Source of the DNA: Parapristionchus giblindavisi
Taxonomy: Eukaryota; Nematoda; Chromadorea; Rhabditida; Diplogasteridae
DNA: 64,000 nt
Assembly: GCA_943737045.1 (NCBI GenBank)
Contig: CALSFV010000248.1
Coordinates: 310,001-374,000 of the forward strand
Direction of reading: 5' to 3'
The stretch's first letter is position 1. Each line of letters begins with the position of its first letter. Both the position numbers and the translations under genes were made by a program. Shown here piece after piece: positions 9,590-20,800 of this stretch. The notes under the pieces are model-generated. The model ran no database searches. It had not been told where the DNA came from and was given only the letters and a program-made list of their open reading frames with translations.

Positions 9590-9936
9590 GGAAAACCACT
9601 TGAAGATGGCAACATCCAGAAGGAGTCTACCCTATCTCTTGCTCCTCCTGAGAAGCAATGGAGATCTTTGGTCAGGCCGTCGGATAAGACTATCACCATC
9701 GCGGTTGAGGTCTCATCAAGAACGTCGAAGCCAAGAATCACCACAAGGAAGGAACCCTTCAGTGGCCGTATCCATGAACGTTGGCAAACCGTATGCCGGC
9801 AAACGTGACGTCACAAACGTAGGGGGAGGATCTCTGGCAAACGCCTCCGCCTACGCTTGTGACGTCACGTTTGCCGGCAAACGGTTTGCCGACGTTCATG
9901 GATATGGCCACAGAGCACAACGTCTCATCTTCTCTG
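9590..9936 (+). pseudogene. Decayed polyubiquitin fragment, unit A
   Basis: After an acceptor TTTTCCAG, the sequence codes GKPLEDG and NIQKESTL, matching ubiquitin residues 47-53 and 60-67 with RTLSDY missing. Out of frame follows ATGGAGATCTTTGGTCAGG, then text matching KTITLEVE and IKNVEAK, as in the start of the next ubiquitin repeat. After a 148-bp MITE comes the remnant of DQQRLIF, then G and a donor GTAGGT. Several frame changes and the missing block show that it cannot encode ubiquitin. Copies in B and C share the same lesions, so decay preceded the tandem duplication. Confidence 0.72.
9763..9910. mobile_element. 148-bp MITE inside the polyubiquitin pseudogene
   Basis: Inverted ends TGGCCRTATCCATGAACGT, flanked by CAG on both sides (9760-9762, 9911-9913). 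Unit C carries it (46508-46655). Unit B has the uninterrupted sequence at about 28049, so the insertion is recent or the two units exchanged sequence. Confidence 0.82.
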
Positions 9937-10356
9937 GTAGGTAGTGGTTACTTCTTTCGTGTTTTCTTTTCGTGACTTTTGATCCGAGAATAATTGATCT
10001 TTGATCTTTGATATTGAAGATCCTTATAATTGTTTTCTTCATCGCTCACTCATGTTTTGTTGGCAGAAACCAATTAGTCAAATCGTTGAATCGATGATAA
10101 TTTGTCATTCTTCAGGTCGACTATGGTCTTTATCGACCCACCAACGACTAAAGAAGATCGTTCAAGTTGTGTAGCAGTGAGACGCCGCGCCCGCCACTGC
10201 TGAGGACTTCCGTGATGTCCTCGAGGCTTCGAAGCCAACTGTACCACGTACGCTCCCTCGTCAGGTTCGATTTTCCCTTGGATTACTTTGCTATTATCTT
10301 ATGTTTTGCTCAAAGTCAATGAAAAGATCGTAAGAAGAGAGTAAAAAAGATTGGAA
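9937..10356. other. Downstream flank of polyubiquitin fragment
   Basis: No supported gene. It has TTGATCTTTGATCTTTGATA near 9998, and acceptor-like GTTGGCAG and TTCTTCAG, which may be remnants of further exons of the decayed gene. The copies at 28075-28485 and 46682-47098 are diverged by small indels. Confidence 0.4.
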
Positions 10357-10360
10357 TTAA

Positions 10361-10460
10361 AGTGGCACCTCGAGCTAATTTGAAACTTTCCGCTCTTACC
10401 ACACTCGCTCACTTTCTTTGTCTGTGGGAGAGGATTTCGAATTAGCTTTGGGATGTACCT
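10361..10460. mobile_element. 100-bp TTAA-type MITE
   Basis: Flanked by TTAA (10357-10360 and 10461-10464). The ends are imperfect inverted repeats around AGCTAATTYGAAA. TTAA duplications are the hallmark of piggyBac-type insertion. Copies are at 28490-28588 and 47103-47202, so it predates the tandem duplication. Confidence 0.68.
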
Positions 10461-10835
10461 TTAAATACATTTCGTTTCGAAAGAATGGATCATTTAGAAT
10501 ACGTTGTGCTTCTGAAAGTCATGCGAGAGAATAACTATTGTCTGCTTTTTTTAAATCGAAAGTGCATGAAAATAAAAGATCGTTGACTAACAAAATTGTA
10601 ATTGTAAGACTTGTAAGGCAGGATTATTTGTGTGATCATCGTTGATTACATAACTTGATCAACTATCTCGTCTTCATGGATAACTTCACGATGGTCATCG
10701 AATGAAGTGCCAGGATTCCCGTCGCTTCTGCCCTCATCCACTTTTCTAGCGGAGCTCTTTTTTCAGGAAGAATAAAGATTTTGGGTGTGTTAGTGTTTGA
10801 AATTGGTGTCTAAGCCCGCGAAGTAAAATGGGCGG

Positions 10836-10899
10836 TTCCAGAATCGTTATTTATGTTGGGTCCACTCGAAAGGGGCGGAGCTATGCATCGGTATATAAG
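10836..10899 (+). promoter_or_regulatory. Heat-shock-like promoter sequence
   Basis: TTCCAGAA (10836-10843) is a two-box heat-shock element core. It is followed by AGGGGCGGAGC and by TATATAAG (10892-10899). All three are kept in unit B; unit C has TTCCACAA instead. What it would drive is unclear: a tRNA-like sequence begins 49 bp after the TATA box. Confidence 0.35.
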
Positions 10900-10947
10900 T
10901 AGGAGAGTGCGTGAGTATATGTAGACCATTTGATATTACTCTCAATA

Positions 10948-11028
10948 GGGACCCATGGTCTAGTGGATAAGATGGTGGACCATCAATCCATCCGGTTGGT
11001 CGGCATAAAAGTTCGAATCCCCGCCGAT
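10948..11028 (+). repeat. tRNA-derived sequence 1 (unit A)
   Basis: It has an A-box-like TGGTCTAGTGGATAAGATGG and a B box GTTCGAATCCCC at tRNA spacing, but no good anticodon stem-loop. It is best read as the head of a tRNA-derived SINE or a dead tRNA. Copies are at 29073-29153 and 47687-47766. Confidence 0.55.
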
Positions 11029-11185
11029 GATTTGAGTAGGATATTCAGTTTAGATGATACGCGAATCTTTTTGCCATTTTTTTATTTGAAGAATTTGCGA
11101 TCCCAGTACATTAGTGTTGTTTGTGACAATCTCTCATCGGATTTCCATATGAATCGTGATCTAACTTTATTAATTAAAAGTATTA
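11029..11185. other. Body following tRNA-derived head
   Basis: An open frame runs through here into the first 238-bp repeat unit, but it starts inside the tRNA-like sequence and has no homology that I recognise. I do not call it a gene. Confidence 0.35.
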
Positions 11186-13795
11186 TAACTAGTCCTAAAG
11201 CTGTTTGTATTCAATGTACTTTCGATGAGTTTCAATGTTTTCTCATGCAGGCACTGAAACAGTATATAAATAAATCAATAAATGAGGATTACGATAAGAT
11301 GTTAATACAGTAAATAGTAGATAGAGTATTTTAAAGAGAAAGTGGATAGAGGGCGAGGCATACGTGATAGATTCCACTATAATTCTACTTTATCGGTCAT
11401 ACTTCAAGCATCTGCCGTATTATAACTTGTCCTAAAGGTTGTTTGTATTCAATGTACTTTCGATGAGTTTCAATGTTTTCTCATGCAGGCACTGAAACAG
11501 TATATAAATAAATCAATAAATGAGGATTACGATAAGATGTTAATACAGTAAATAGTAGATAGAGTATTTTAAAGAGAAAGTGGATAGAGGGCGAGGCATA
11601 CGTGATAGATTCCACTATAATTCTACTTTATCGGTCATACTTCAAGCATCTGCCGTATTATAACTTGTCCTAAAGGTTGTTTGTATTCAATGTACTTTCG
11701 ATGAGTTTCAATGTTTTCTCATGCAGGCACTGAAACAGTATATAAATAAATCAATAAATGAGGATTACGATAAGATGTTAATACAGTAAATAGTAGATAG
11801 AGTATTTTAAAGAGAAAGTGGATAGAGGGCGAGGCATACGTGATAGATTCCACTATAATTCTACTTTATCGGTCATACTTCAAGCATCTGCCGTATTATA
11901 ACTTGTCCTAAAGGTTGTTTGTATTCAATGTACTTTCGATGAGTTTCAATGTTTTCTCATGCAGGCACTGAAACAGTATATAAATAAATCAATAAATGAG
12001 GATTACGATAAGATGTTAATACAGTAAATAGTAGATAGAGTATTTTAAAGAGAAAGTGGATAGAGGGCGAGGCATACGTGATAGATTCCACTATAATTCT
12101 ACTTTATCGGTCATACTTCAAGCATCTGCCGTATTATAACTTGTCCTAAAGGTTGTTTGTATTCAATGTACTTTCGATGAGTTTCAATGTTTTCTCATGC
12201 AGGCACTGAAACAGTATATAAATAAATCAATAAATGAGGATTACGATAAGATGTTAATACAGTAAATAGTAGATAGAGTATTTTAAAGAGAAAGTGGATA
12301 GAGGGCGAGGCATACGTGATAGATTCCACTATAATTCTACTTTATCGGTCATACTTCAAGCATCTGCCGTATTATAACTTGTCCTAAAGGTTGTTTGTAT
12401 TCAATGTACTTTCGATGAGTTTCAATGTTTTCTCATGCAGGCACTGAAACAGTATATAAATAAATCAATAAATGAGGATTACGATAAGATGTTAATACAG
12501 TAAATAGTAGATAGAGTATTTTAAAGAGAAAGTGGATAGAGGGCGAGGCATACGTGATAGATTCCACTATAATTCTACTTTATCGGTCATACTTCAAGCA
12601 TCTGCCGTATTATAACTTGTCCTAAAGGTTGTTTGTATTCAATGTACTTTCGATGAGTTTCAATGTTTTCTCATGCAGGCACTGAAACAGTATATAAATA
12701 AATCAATAAATGAGGATTACGATAAGATGTTAATACAGTAAATAGTAGATAGAGTATTTTAAAGAGAAAGTGGATAGAGGGCGAGGCATACGTGATAGAT
12801 TCCACTATAATTCTACTTTATCGGTCATACTTCAAGCATCTGCCGTATTATAACTTGTCCTAAAGGTTGTTTGTATTCAATGTACTTTCGATGAGTTTCA
12901 ATGTTTTCTCATGCAGGCACTGAAACAGTATATAAATAAATCAATAAATGAGGATTACGATAAGATGTTAATACAGTAAATAGTAGATAGAGTATTTTAA
13001 AGAGAAAGTGGATAGAGGGCGAGGCATACGTGATAGATTCCACTATAATTCTACTTTATCGGTCATACTTCAAGCATCTGCCGTATTATAACTTGTCCTA
13101 AAGGTTGTTTGTATTCAATGTACTTTCGATGAGTTTCAATGTTTTCTCATGCAGGCACTGAAACAGTATATAAATAAATCAATAAATGAGGATTACGATA
13201 AGATGTTAATACAGTAAATAGTAGATAGAGTATTTTAAAGAGAAAGTGGATAGAGGGCGAGGCATACGTGATAGATTCCACTATAATTCTACTTTATCGG
13301 TCATACTTCAAGCATCTGCCGTATTATAACTTGTCCTAAAGGTTGTTTGTATTCAATGTACTTTCGATGAGTTTCAATGTTTTCTCATGCAGGCACTGAA
13401 ACAGTATATAAATAAATCAATAAATGAGGATTACGATAAGATGTTAATACAGTAAATAGTAGATAGAGTATTTTAAAGAGAAAGTGGATAGAGGGCGAGG
13501 CATACGTGATAGATTCCACTATAATTCTACTTTATCGGTCATACTTCAAGCATCTGCCGTATTATAACTTGTCCTAAAGGTTGTTTGTATTCAATGTACT
13601 TTCGATGAGTTTCAATGTTTTCTCATGCAGGCACTGAAACAGTATATAAATAAATCAATAAATGAGGATTACGATAAGATGTTAATACAGTAAATAGTAG
13701 ATAGAGTATTTTAAAGAGAAAGTGGATAGAGGGCGAGGCATACGTGATAGATTCCACTATAATTCTACTTTATCGGTCATACTTCAAGCATCTAC
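11186..13795. repeat. 238-bp satellite, about 11 near-identical units
   Basis: The period is exactly 238 bp (the mark TCTGCCGTAT is at 11411, 11649, 11887 and so on). About 11 copies are nearly free of differences. Each unit contains TTTTCTCATGCAG followed by a short open stretch ending in TAA. Units B (29311-29540) and C (47928-48160) each have one copy, so the array expanded in unit A alone and recently, or has been homogenised. Confidence 0.93.
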
Positions 13796-14588
13796 CGTTT
13801 ACATCTTCTCGTTTCATTCATTTAATATATGTTCCGATGGAATAATTTATTCTTTTGGTTCTTCCACTCCCACTTTTCTTCTCCATTCACTACAGCTTTC
13901 AGAGGTACTGCAAGTGTAGCTTTTGGATGTTAGTCTTGAGGGACATAAAAGCAATAAGAGCGAGAACCAATAGATGAATCTGTAAAAAATGAATCTTATG
14001 TTTAGGATAAAGAAATTCGGCCTTACGATTGACAGTCAAACGATTTCACCACTCAACCAATGTGATGCATGTGAAAAAGAGCAACTATGAACTATCACTT
14101 CATTTAACTAATTATTATTTTGTTCTTCTCTTCATTCATGCAGAACTTTTCGTCCATTTCATTCTTTCATCTTTCACTTCGACTCTTCGGTCGCTTCTCA
14201 TAGTTCTTTCATCGTGGTAAGAATTTGACGTATATAAATCTCTCAAATGGGAGATTCTGCGGGCGTGTATCGATATCCGTGATTACTGTAAGGTGTGGAT
14301 TACTGTAAGGTGAGGATTATTGTAAGGTGAGGGGTATGGTTTGTAGATATCAAAGATTACTGTGTACTGTGCGGGGTACGGTTCTAAATATATGCGGCTA
14401 CACGGCGGCTCAATAATAGTAACTAACAGGCTCCCGCCGGAGAAAAAAAAGTATCGCAAACTGCGTGTTGATAAGCATTACAACATCTAGGTACTCCCAG
14501 CGCGAAAGTTGACTACGATATATCTGGGCGCTCGCCATACGAACGCTTCTGACTAGACCTATCATCGAATTTTACGAGTTGGGAAACA
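13796..14588. other. Intergenic segment with GATTACTGTA motifs
   Basis: No gene is supported. A cluster at 14278-14340 repeats GGATTACTGTAAGGTG with small changes. It resembles the CTGTA core of the 16-bp satellite at 2243-2697. Confidence 0.4.
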
Positions 14589-14653
14589 TGCCGAGATGGC
14601 TTAGTGGATAGAACTTTAATGTAGAACATCGTAGGTTCGAATCCCGCCCGGTA
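14589..14653 (+). repeat. tRNA-derived sequence 2 (unit A, first copy)
   Basis: TGCCGAG and CCCGGTA could form an imperfect acceptor stem. GGCTTAGTGGATAGAAC resembles an A box, and GGTTCGAATCCCG is a perfect B box. The middle is too diverged for a working anticodon arm. Further copies are at 16984-17048, 30346-30417 and 48860-48931. Confidence 0.6.
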
Positions 14654-14939
14654 CAGATCAACTTGGCCGATTTCCGTAGTGCGGGAGGCTTCAAGCCAAA
14701 GTTAAATGCAGGGATTTCTCTCCAATGAACCGCTGTGGGCTGCTCTGGCGTTTGTGATGTGATAGGCCGGTATCCTGGATTACTGTTGTGTGCGATGTAC
14801 TGTAGGCCATTTTTCGCGCACTCCAGTCAAATTAAACTCACAGGAGGAACGACCTGTGTCAACGAATTTTGCACTGATCTTCCCCAACTTTCTCGGTACC
14901 CTTGTAAACCATGACTTGGACGCGAGTTGGGATTGGTTA
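14654..14939. other. Tail of tRNA-derived sequence 2 and flank
   Basis: This segment follows the tRNA-like head in every unit, so it may be the body of a SINE. It contains GGATTACTGTTGTG and GATGTACTGTAGG motifs. No gene is seen. Confidence 0.35.
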
Positions 14940-14947
14940 GTCAGGAC

Positions 14948-15435
14948 CAGAGATGTTCGTTAATGAAAATTTTCGTTAATTCGTTAAGTCGTGAAATTAA
15001 CGAAAAATAAGTCGTTAATTTTCGTTAATTTCGTCAACTTTCGTTAACATATATGATATATTTATCACATGCTCACGCATGAATGAGACTGTTGAAATAA
15101 TTGTGAAATAATAAGTTAATGCTCAAAGCATGAATTTTTTTCCAAACACGTTTATTTATTAGAACAACATGAACAGTGATCAATTGTTTTTAAACGAATA
15201 CAGCTTTTAAAACTGAAAAAAAAAATTTGACAAAAAATAGATTTTGCCTGAAAGTGAGGTGCTAATGTGTAAGAAAATTACGCCTCTCCAGCATCCAACC
15301 GCTCATTTTCATTAACGAAAAATATAACTAAAATTAAATTTATTTTCGTTTATTCCTTAATCGTTAAAATTTTTCGAAAAATATCGTTAAAATTAACGAT
15401 TTTCGTTAATTCGTTAATCGTTAATACCATATCTG
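14948..15435. mobile_element. hAT-like MITE rich in TTCGTTAA, unit A
   Basis: The ends are CAGAGATG and CATATCTG, flanked by the 8-bp duplication GTCAGGAC (14940-14947 and 15436-15443). Both arms are built of TTCGTTAA/TTAACGAA repeats that would fold on each other. No coding capacity. In unit B the same insertion carries a second element; in unit C its left arm is deleted. Confidence 0.85.
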
Positions 15436-15534
15436 GTCAGGACTCGACTTGGTTACATTAACCGTGGAAGTGTTCGGAATTCGTGGGCAATGGTAAGTAG
15501 AATGCACATACTGCATCATGTGGGATACGCTGTG

Positions 15535-15885
15535 CACGTTAGCTCAAAATGCGAAAGAGATGGGAATAGTGGGGCAAAGGAGATGCTGATGCGACTTTTG
15601 CCATCACTGTGGTGCGCTGTTTGGTGTGTTTTCACAGTCTCATAATAATGAGACGGTAGTTCATTAGTTAGAGCGGCGCACCTGAGACAGGTTTGGTGAC
15701 GCGGAGAAGAGTGTGACAGAGAGAATCATTTGATGCCATCTCGCATGCACACCCTCTAATGCAGCCCACCAAACCCGCCTGGCATCCGCCTCGCACTCTT
15801 TATAAGTTGGAAAACGTGATCTGCCCTTCCTTCATTGTTGCCCCGCTACTACAGAGGCTGAACTAACGTGTGTGCGACATCAATT
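15535..15885. other. Conserved 350-bp block with TATA-like box (A)
   Basis: Unusually well kept among four copies (also 32165-32515, 39365-39700, 63675-64000). It holds GCCATCACTGTGGTGCGC, a pair CAGGTTTGGTG/CACCAAACC that could form a hairpin, and CTCTTTATAAG. It could be an old promoter or a non-coding RNA locus; nothing proves either. Confidence 0.4.
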
Positions 15886-16325
15886 GTTGCAGTAACGTGC
15901 GAGAGCAGTAGACATGAGTTAATGCAAACTGAATCATGTGGGATACGAAAGAAAAAATGCACGGTCACTTCAAGGTTCGGGGTACGTTTGATCTACATCC
16001 GCTGTTACTAAACGTGCGGGCTCGGCTGCAAAATCAATAAAACAAAAAAAAAGCCTGAAATCACGGCGGCTCAATGATAGTAACTAAGAAGCTTCCACAA
16101 TCGCATCGCAAACGGTGGGATCCTGCCAGCGCGAAAGTTAGATACGAATTGCCTGTTTTTTCATTGCCGAAATTGCCGATCCGATAATTTCAGCAATGAA
16201 AAAACCGGCAATTTCGGCAAACCGGCAACGCTTGCCGCACAGCCATGTTGCAAACTCATATGGCCAAGATAAGTTGGGAGCATCACCTTGGCAATAGAAA
16301 TCAAAATCAATAAAAAAAAGACCAA
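15886..16325. other. Intergenic segment with GCCGAAATTGCCG hairpin
   Basis: Around 16157-16245 two TTTTTTCATTGC/GCAATGAAAAAA arms and repeats of GCAATTTCGGCAAACC can fold into a hairpin. Related copies are near 32806-32890 and 49890-49990. No gene is seen. Confidence 0.45.
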
Positions 16326-17556
16326 TAAAAAATATACTTGAGTAGTTTTTCTACTTCATTCAATTTTTTTTTCGATTTTTTTCGAATTTTTTGAATTTTT
16401 CGAAATAATAAATGGAAAATTTTCGTTGTTCAAAATTTTTTTCGCACACCCCTGGGTAGGATATCATGGATTATTGTAGCTTGCGATACACTGTAGGTAA
16501 ATTTTCACTACTCCAGTCAAGATAACCTGGTCGTGTTAAACTTGAATGGTCAAAACTTGGTTAAATAGTTCCGAGTTTATCCTTCCCACTAGAGCAGTTC
16601 TCTATACTGCACTTTCCAAGTGACGTTTCCGATATCGTTGTTTCTGTTTTGATTATTTTTCAAAAAAAATTTCCAATAAAAACTTTCCCATAGCGTAATT
16701 TGCCATATTTTTTTAAAAAAACTCCGGGTAATTCCGTTTTCACCATTTTTTTTACTGTGTACTGTGCGGGGTACGGTTGGTAAATATATGCGGCTACATG
16801 GCGGCTCAATAATAGTAACTAACAGGCTCCCGCCGGAGAAAAAAAGTATCGCAAACTGCGTGTTGATAAGCATTACAACATCTAGGTTCTCCCAGCGCGA
16901 AAGTTGACTACGATATATCTGGGCGCTCGCCATACGAACGCTTCTGACTAGACCTATCATCGAATTTTACGAGTTGGGAAACATGCCGAGATGGCTTAGT
17001 GGATAGAACTTTAATGTAGAACATCGTAGGTTCGAATCCCGCCCGGTACAGATCAACTTGGCCGATTTCCGTAGTGCGGGAGGCTTCAAGCCAAAGTTAA
17101 ATGCAGGGATTTCTCTCCAATGAACCGCTGTGAAAAATATACTTGAGTAGTTTTTCTACTTCATTCAATTTTTTTTTCGATTTTTTTCGAATTTTTTGAA
17201 TTTTTCGAAATAATAAATGGAAAATTTTCGTTGTTCATAATTTTTTTCGCACACCCCTGGGTAGGATATCATGGATTATTGTAGCTTGCGATACACTGTA
17301 GGTAAATTTTCACTACTCCAGTCAAGATAACCTGGTCGTGTTAAACTTGAATGGTCAAAACTTGGTTAAATAGTTCCGAGTTTATCCTTCCCACTAGAGC
17401 AGTTCTCTATACTACACTTTCCAAGTGACGTTTCCGATATCGTTGTTTCTGTTTTGATTATTTTTCAAAAAAAATTTCCAATAAAAACTTTCCCATAGCG
17501 TAATTTGCCATATTTTTTTAAAAAAACTCCGGGTAATACCGTTTTCACCATTTTCT
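16326..17556. repeat. Local X-Y-X duplication upstream of kinase copy A
   Basis: The block 16326-16752 recurs as 17130-17556. Between them lies 16753-17129, a copy of 14360-14735 including tRNA-derived sequence 2. Units B and C have block X once. The arrangement points to a template switch or unequal exchange between repeats lying 2 kb apart. Confidence 0.8.
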
Positions 17557-17681
17557 ATTCATCAAGTTTTTCTTCATTACTCGATATTCCAGAAATCGAT
17601 TGCGATGCCGAAAGAGGATACATATAAGAAGGGCGGGTAAACCTCATTCTACTTTTTTTATACTACTCTATTTAAGTTTAA

Positions 17682-17775
17682 AGGGAGCGTTACCTCACTC
17701 AATGCTCTCTCGTTGTTAGAGAACAGAAAAATAGTGTGCGCAATGAAGAGACCATTAAGTGAGGTAACGCTCCAT
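17682..17775. mobile_element. 94-bp TTAA-type MITE upstream of kinase A
   Basis: Ends AGGGAGCGTTACCTCACT and its inverse, flanked by TTAA (17678-17681, 17776-17779). Unit B has it (33508-33601); unit C has an empty TTAA at 50591-50594. It lies about 70 bp before the kinase start codon and so may sit in the promoter or leader. Confidence 0.85.
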
Positions 17776-17847
17776 TTAAAAGTTTAGAAAAGAAAAGCTG
17801 AGAGACCTCCGCGTTTTACACACTCTCTCGCCTATTTTCTCTCTTTC

Positions 17848-20800
17848 ATGGCTTCAACGTCACATAATAAAAATTATTATTATTAATATTAGTATGTAAT
17901 TAATATTATTCAGTAAATTCTCCATGAAAGACTTCGAAATTGGCCGACCACTGGGAAGGGGAGCGTTTGGTAGGGTCTATCTGGCCAGAGTCAAGAATCA
18001 GGAATATATTGTAGCGCTCAAGGTGGTTACTACCTACTATGTTGGTTCAAATTGTTCATTTTCAGGTTTTATTCAAGTCTAAGCTGCAGAGTGGTCATGT
18101 AGAACATCAACTTAGAAGAGAAATCGAGATTCAAGCTCATCTCAAGTATGCATTTAATTTAATTAATATAGAGATCGCTACTCTGGTATTAGGCAATTCC
18201 TACACATATGGTCGGTGGTATTCATACTTATTTAAGTGCGTATTCACTATTCCCCGTAAGTTTCATGTGAAACGGAATTTTTTGTGATGTGGTAATATGA
18301 ACCGAACTTGTCGAATTAATCGGTAAATTTTTCAGAATTTCTGAAAAGTATTGCGTCGCCCTACACAAAATTATACAATTTTTATTGCTGAAACAGTTCA
18401 TTTAATTTAGTAATCTTCGGACTAATTAGTTGTTGATTGAAGAAAAGTATTAATATATTTATAATGATTATTATGTAACGTGAATTTGATTGCAGACATC
18501 CTCATATTCTCCGAATGTACACGTACTTCTGGGATGAGAAACGGATATATCTAGTACTGGAATATGCCGAGAAGGTCATATTAATAATACTTATAATAAT
18601 AATTCGTCGAGAAGGCAATGCGTCGTTACTTTTGTTACTTAAACGTAGCATTTCGCTTACTTATCTACATCCAAATTTTGACTTTGTCTGAAGCGTAGGC
18701 AGTCAATCCTTTTGGGCCGAGCTATAATTCAATATCAATATTATCTGGTACCTTATTGATGGTACTGTGTAAAAAAAAATTAGATAATCGGCGATATCTT
18801 AATGTTCTTGCCATATATAAGTATTGATTTTATTTGTAGGGTGAAATGTACAAGAAGCTGAAAAAGAGAACAAGATTCGCTGAGAACACGGCTGCAATCG
18901 TAAGATTTATTATTATTTTTTAAATAAATATCTTTATATACTTTAACCACCATGATTTGGATAGGTAACAATAAGCTCTCACTGCACAATTACTGTTGTC
19001 TGTAATCTATATGCTATTAGGGATAGTGATATTATTTTATTGCAATTGTAGCAATTAACATTGCTGCCATTGTCGTAACATTGTATTTACTCCACTGCAT
19101 ACCAATTTATCTGCAATAATGTCATTATCTTTGTCGCAAAACGTAGAGTAGAAGAAATTAATATTGTTTCAGTACACCTTCCAAATGGCAGATGCACTTC
19201 TTTATTGTCATTCGAAGAATGTCATTCATCGAGATATCAAACCAGAGAATATATTGCTTGGTAGGGATGGAGAGCTGAAGATATCCGACTTTGGGTGGAG
19301 TGTACATGCACGTGGTGATAAGTTAGTTCGCCATTTTGTTTCTTTATCGATTTTGCCAAATTTGCTTTTACCGTTGATACTCTTCAGTTCATACGTAGAC
19401 ATCTGAATCTAAAATATAAAATAAATCTGCGAGTAACAGCAACAATAAAAGATCAATATTGTTCACTATTTTATCACAAAAAAGTTTTTTTTTTGCTGAC
19501 GATATGGATATCTGCTTAAAGTTCTGGGTTTTATCGTAAAGGAAGTTGTACTCTTGATATCATTTAAGAGATACTATCTCGCTCAAGTGACGTTTTCTTG
19601 GCACTTGGCCAAAAAGTGATATGAACCGATCGGGCCCAAATCGTGCACAGTTGTAGTATGGGGTGGCATGAGCTCACAGACGGAGTTTGGGTTGGTCATG
19701 CCTACACCCACGCTAAATAACGTAAGTTCGATAAAGTGGCATCAAAATTTCAAAGTTTACGGATTGGTTCGATATGTGTATATGACGAAGGGCAATAGTA
19801 AGCAGGTAAATTCGACCAAGTATCATCCCGGTCCAAAACCGTAGAGTCGAGAAAAAATAAAAATACACATTAAAAAAATTTCTTTTATTTTCCTACCACT
19901 AAACAAATGATAAAAGAAAACACTAATATAATACCGAAATCGAATGAAAACAAACAGTGATTGCCGAATTTTGAATTTCCGCATTTTGATTACGGTTGGA
20001 GGCGCACGCTTTATCGTTTCAGTTTGCGATAAAAAGGAGATTTTTCGTACAGTAGTTACACTAATGAATACTCGTCAAATTGAAGGAATAAAAAATTACC
20101 CTCACCGATAGGCAATTTTAGGGAAAAAAAAGAAATTTTTTTATTGTTTATTTTTATTTTTTCTCGGCTCTACGGTTTTGGACCGGGATGATACTTGATG
20201 GAATTTACCTGCTTACTATTGTCCTTCGTCGTATACACATATCGAACCAATCCGTAAACTTTGAAATTTTGATGTCACTTCATCGAACTTACGTTATTTA
20301 GCGAGGATGCAGATATGACGAACCCAAACTCCGTCTGTGAGCTCTTTTCGCCCCACACTACAACTGTGCACAATTTGGGCCCGATCGTTTCATATCACTT
20401 TTTGGCCAAGTGTCAAGTCATAAGCAAAATATATTCACTGAGTCAGATAGTCTCTCTTAATCAATCAATATCAGACGAAAGACGAATTGTGGCACACTTG
20501 ACTATATGCCTCCTGAGATGATCTTGAATAAACCACACTCGCACCATGTAAGTTCCATTTTTTCTAACTTATTGATCATGATATTGATTGATCGAGTTTC
20601 ATGATTTCTCTCGATTTTAAATTTCCAATTGGCTGTATAGCGCAGAATAGAGCTGTGAGCGATATTAGACTTAGAGATAGTTCAGAATATAATAGATAAT
20701 TTCTGGTAGTATTGATTTATGTGTAATCTATCTCATCTCAGGTTGATATCTGGTCTCTGGGAGTTCTCTGCTACGAGTTCCTTACTGGCAAGCCTCCATT

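Noticed and set aside
10948..11028. Functional tRNA genes
   Set aside because: A and B boxes are present, but stems and anticodon loops are broken; they occur as dispersed repeat heads.
10930..11313. 127-codon frame over tRNA-like sequence and first 238-bp unit
   Set aside because: It starts upstream in a tRNA-like repeat, has no homology I recognise, and its unit B and C versions end differently.
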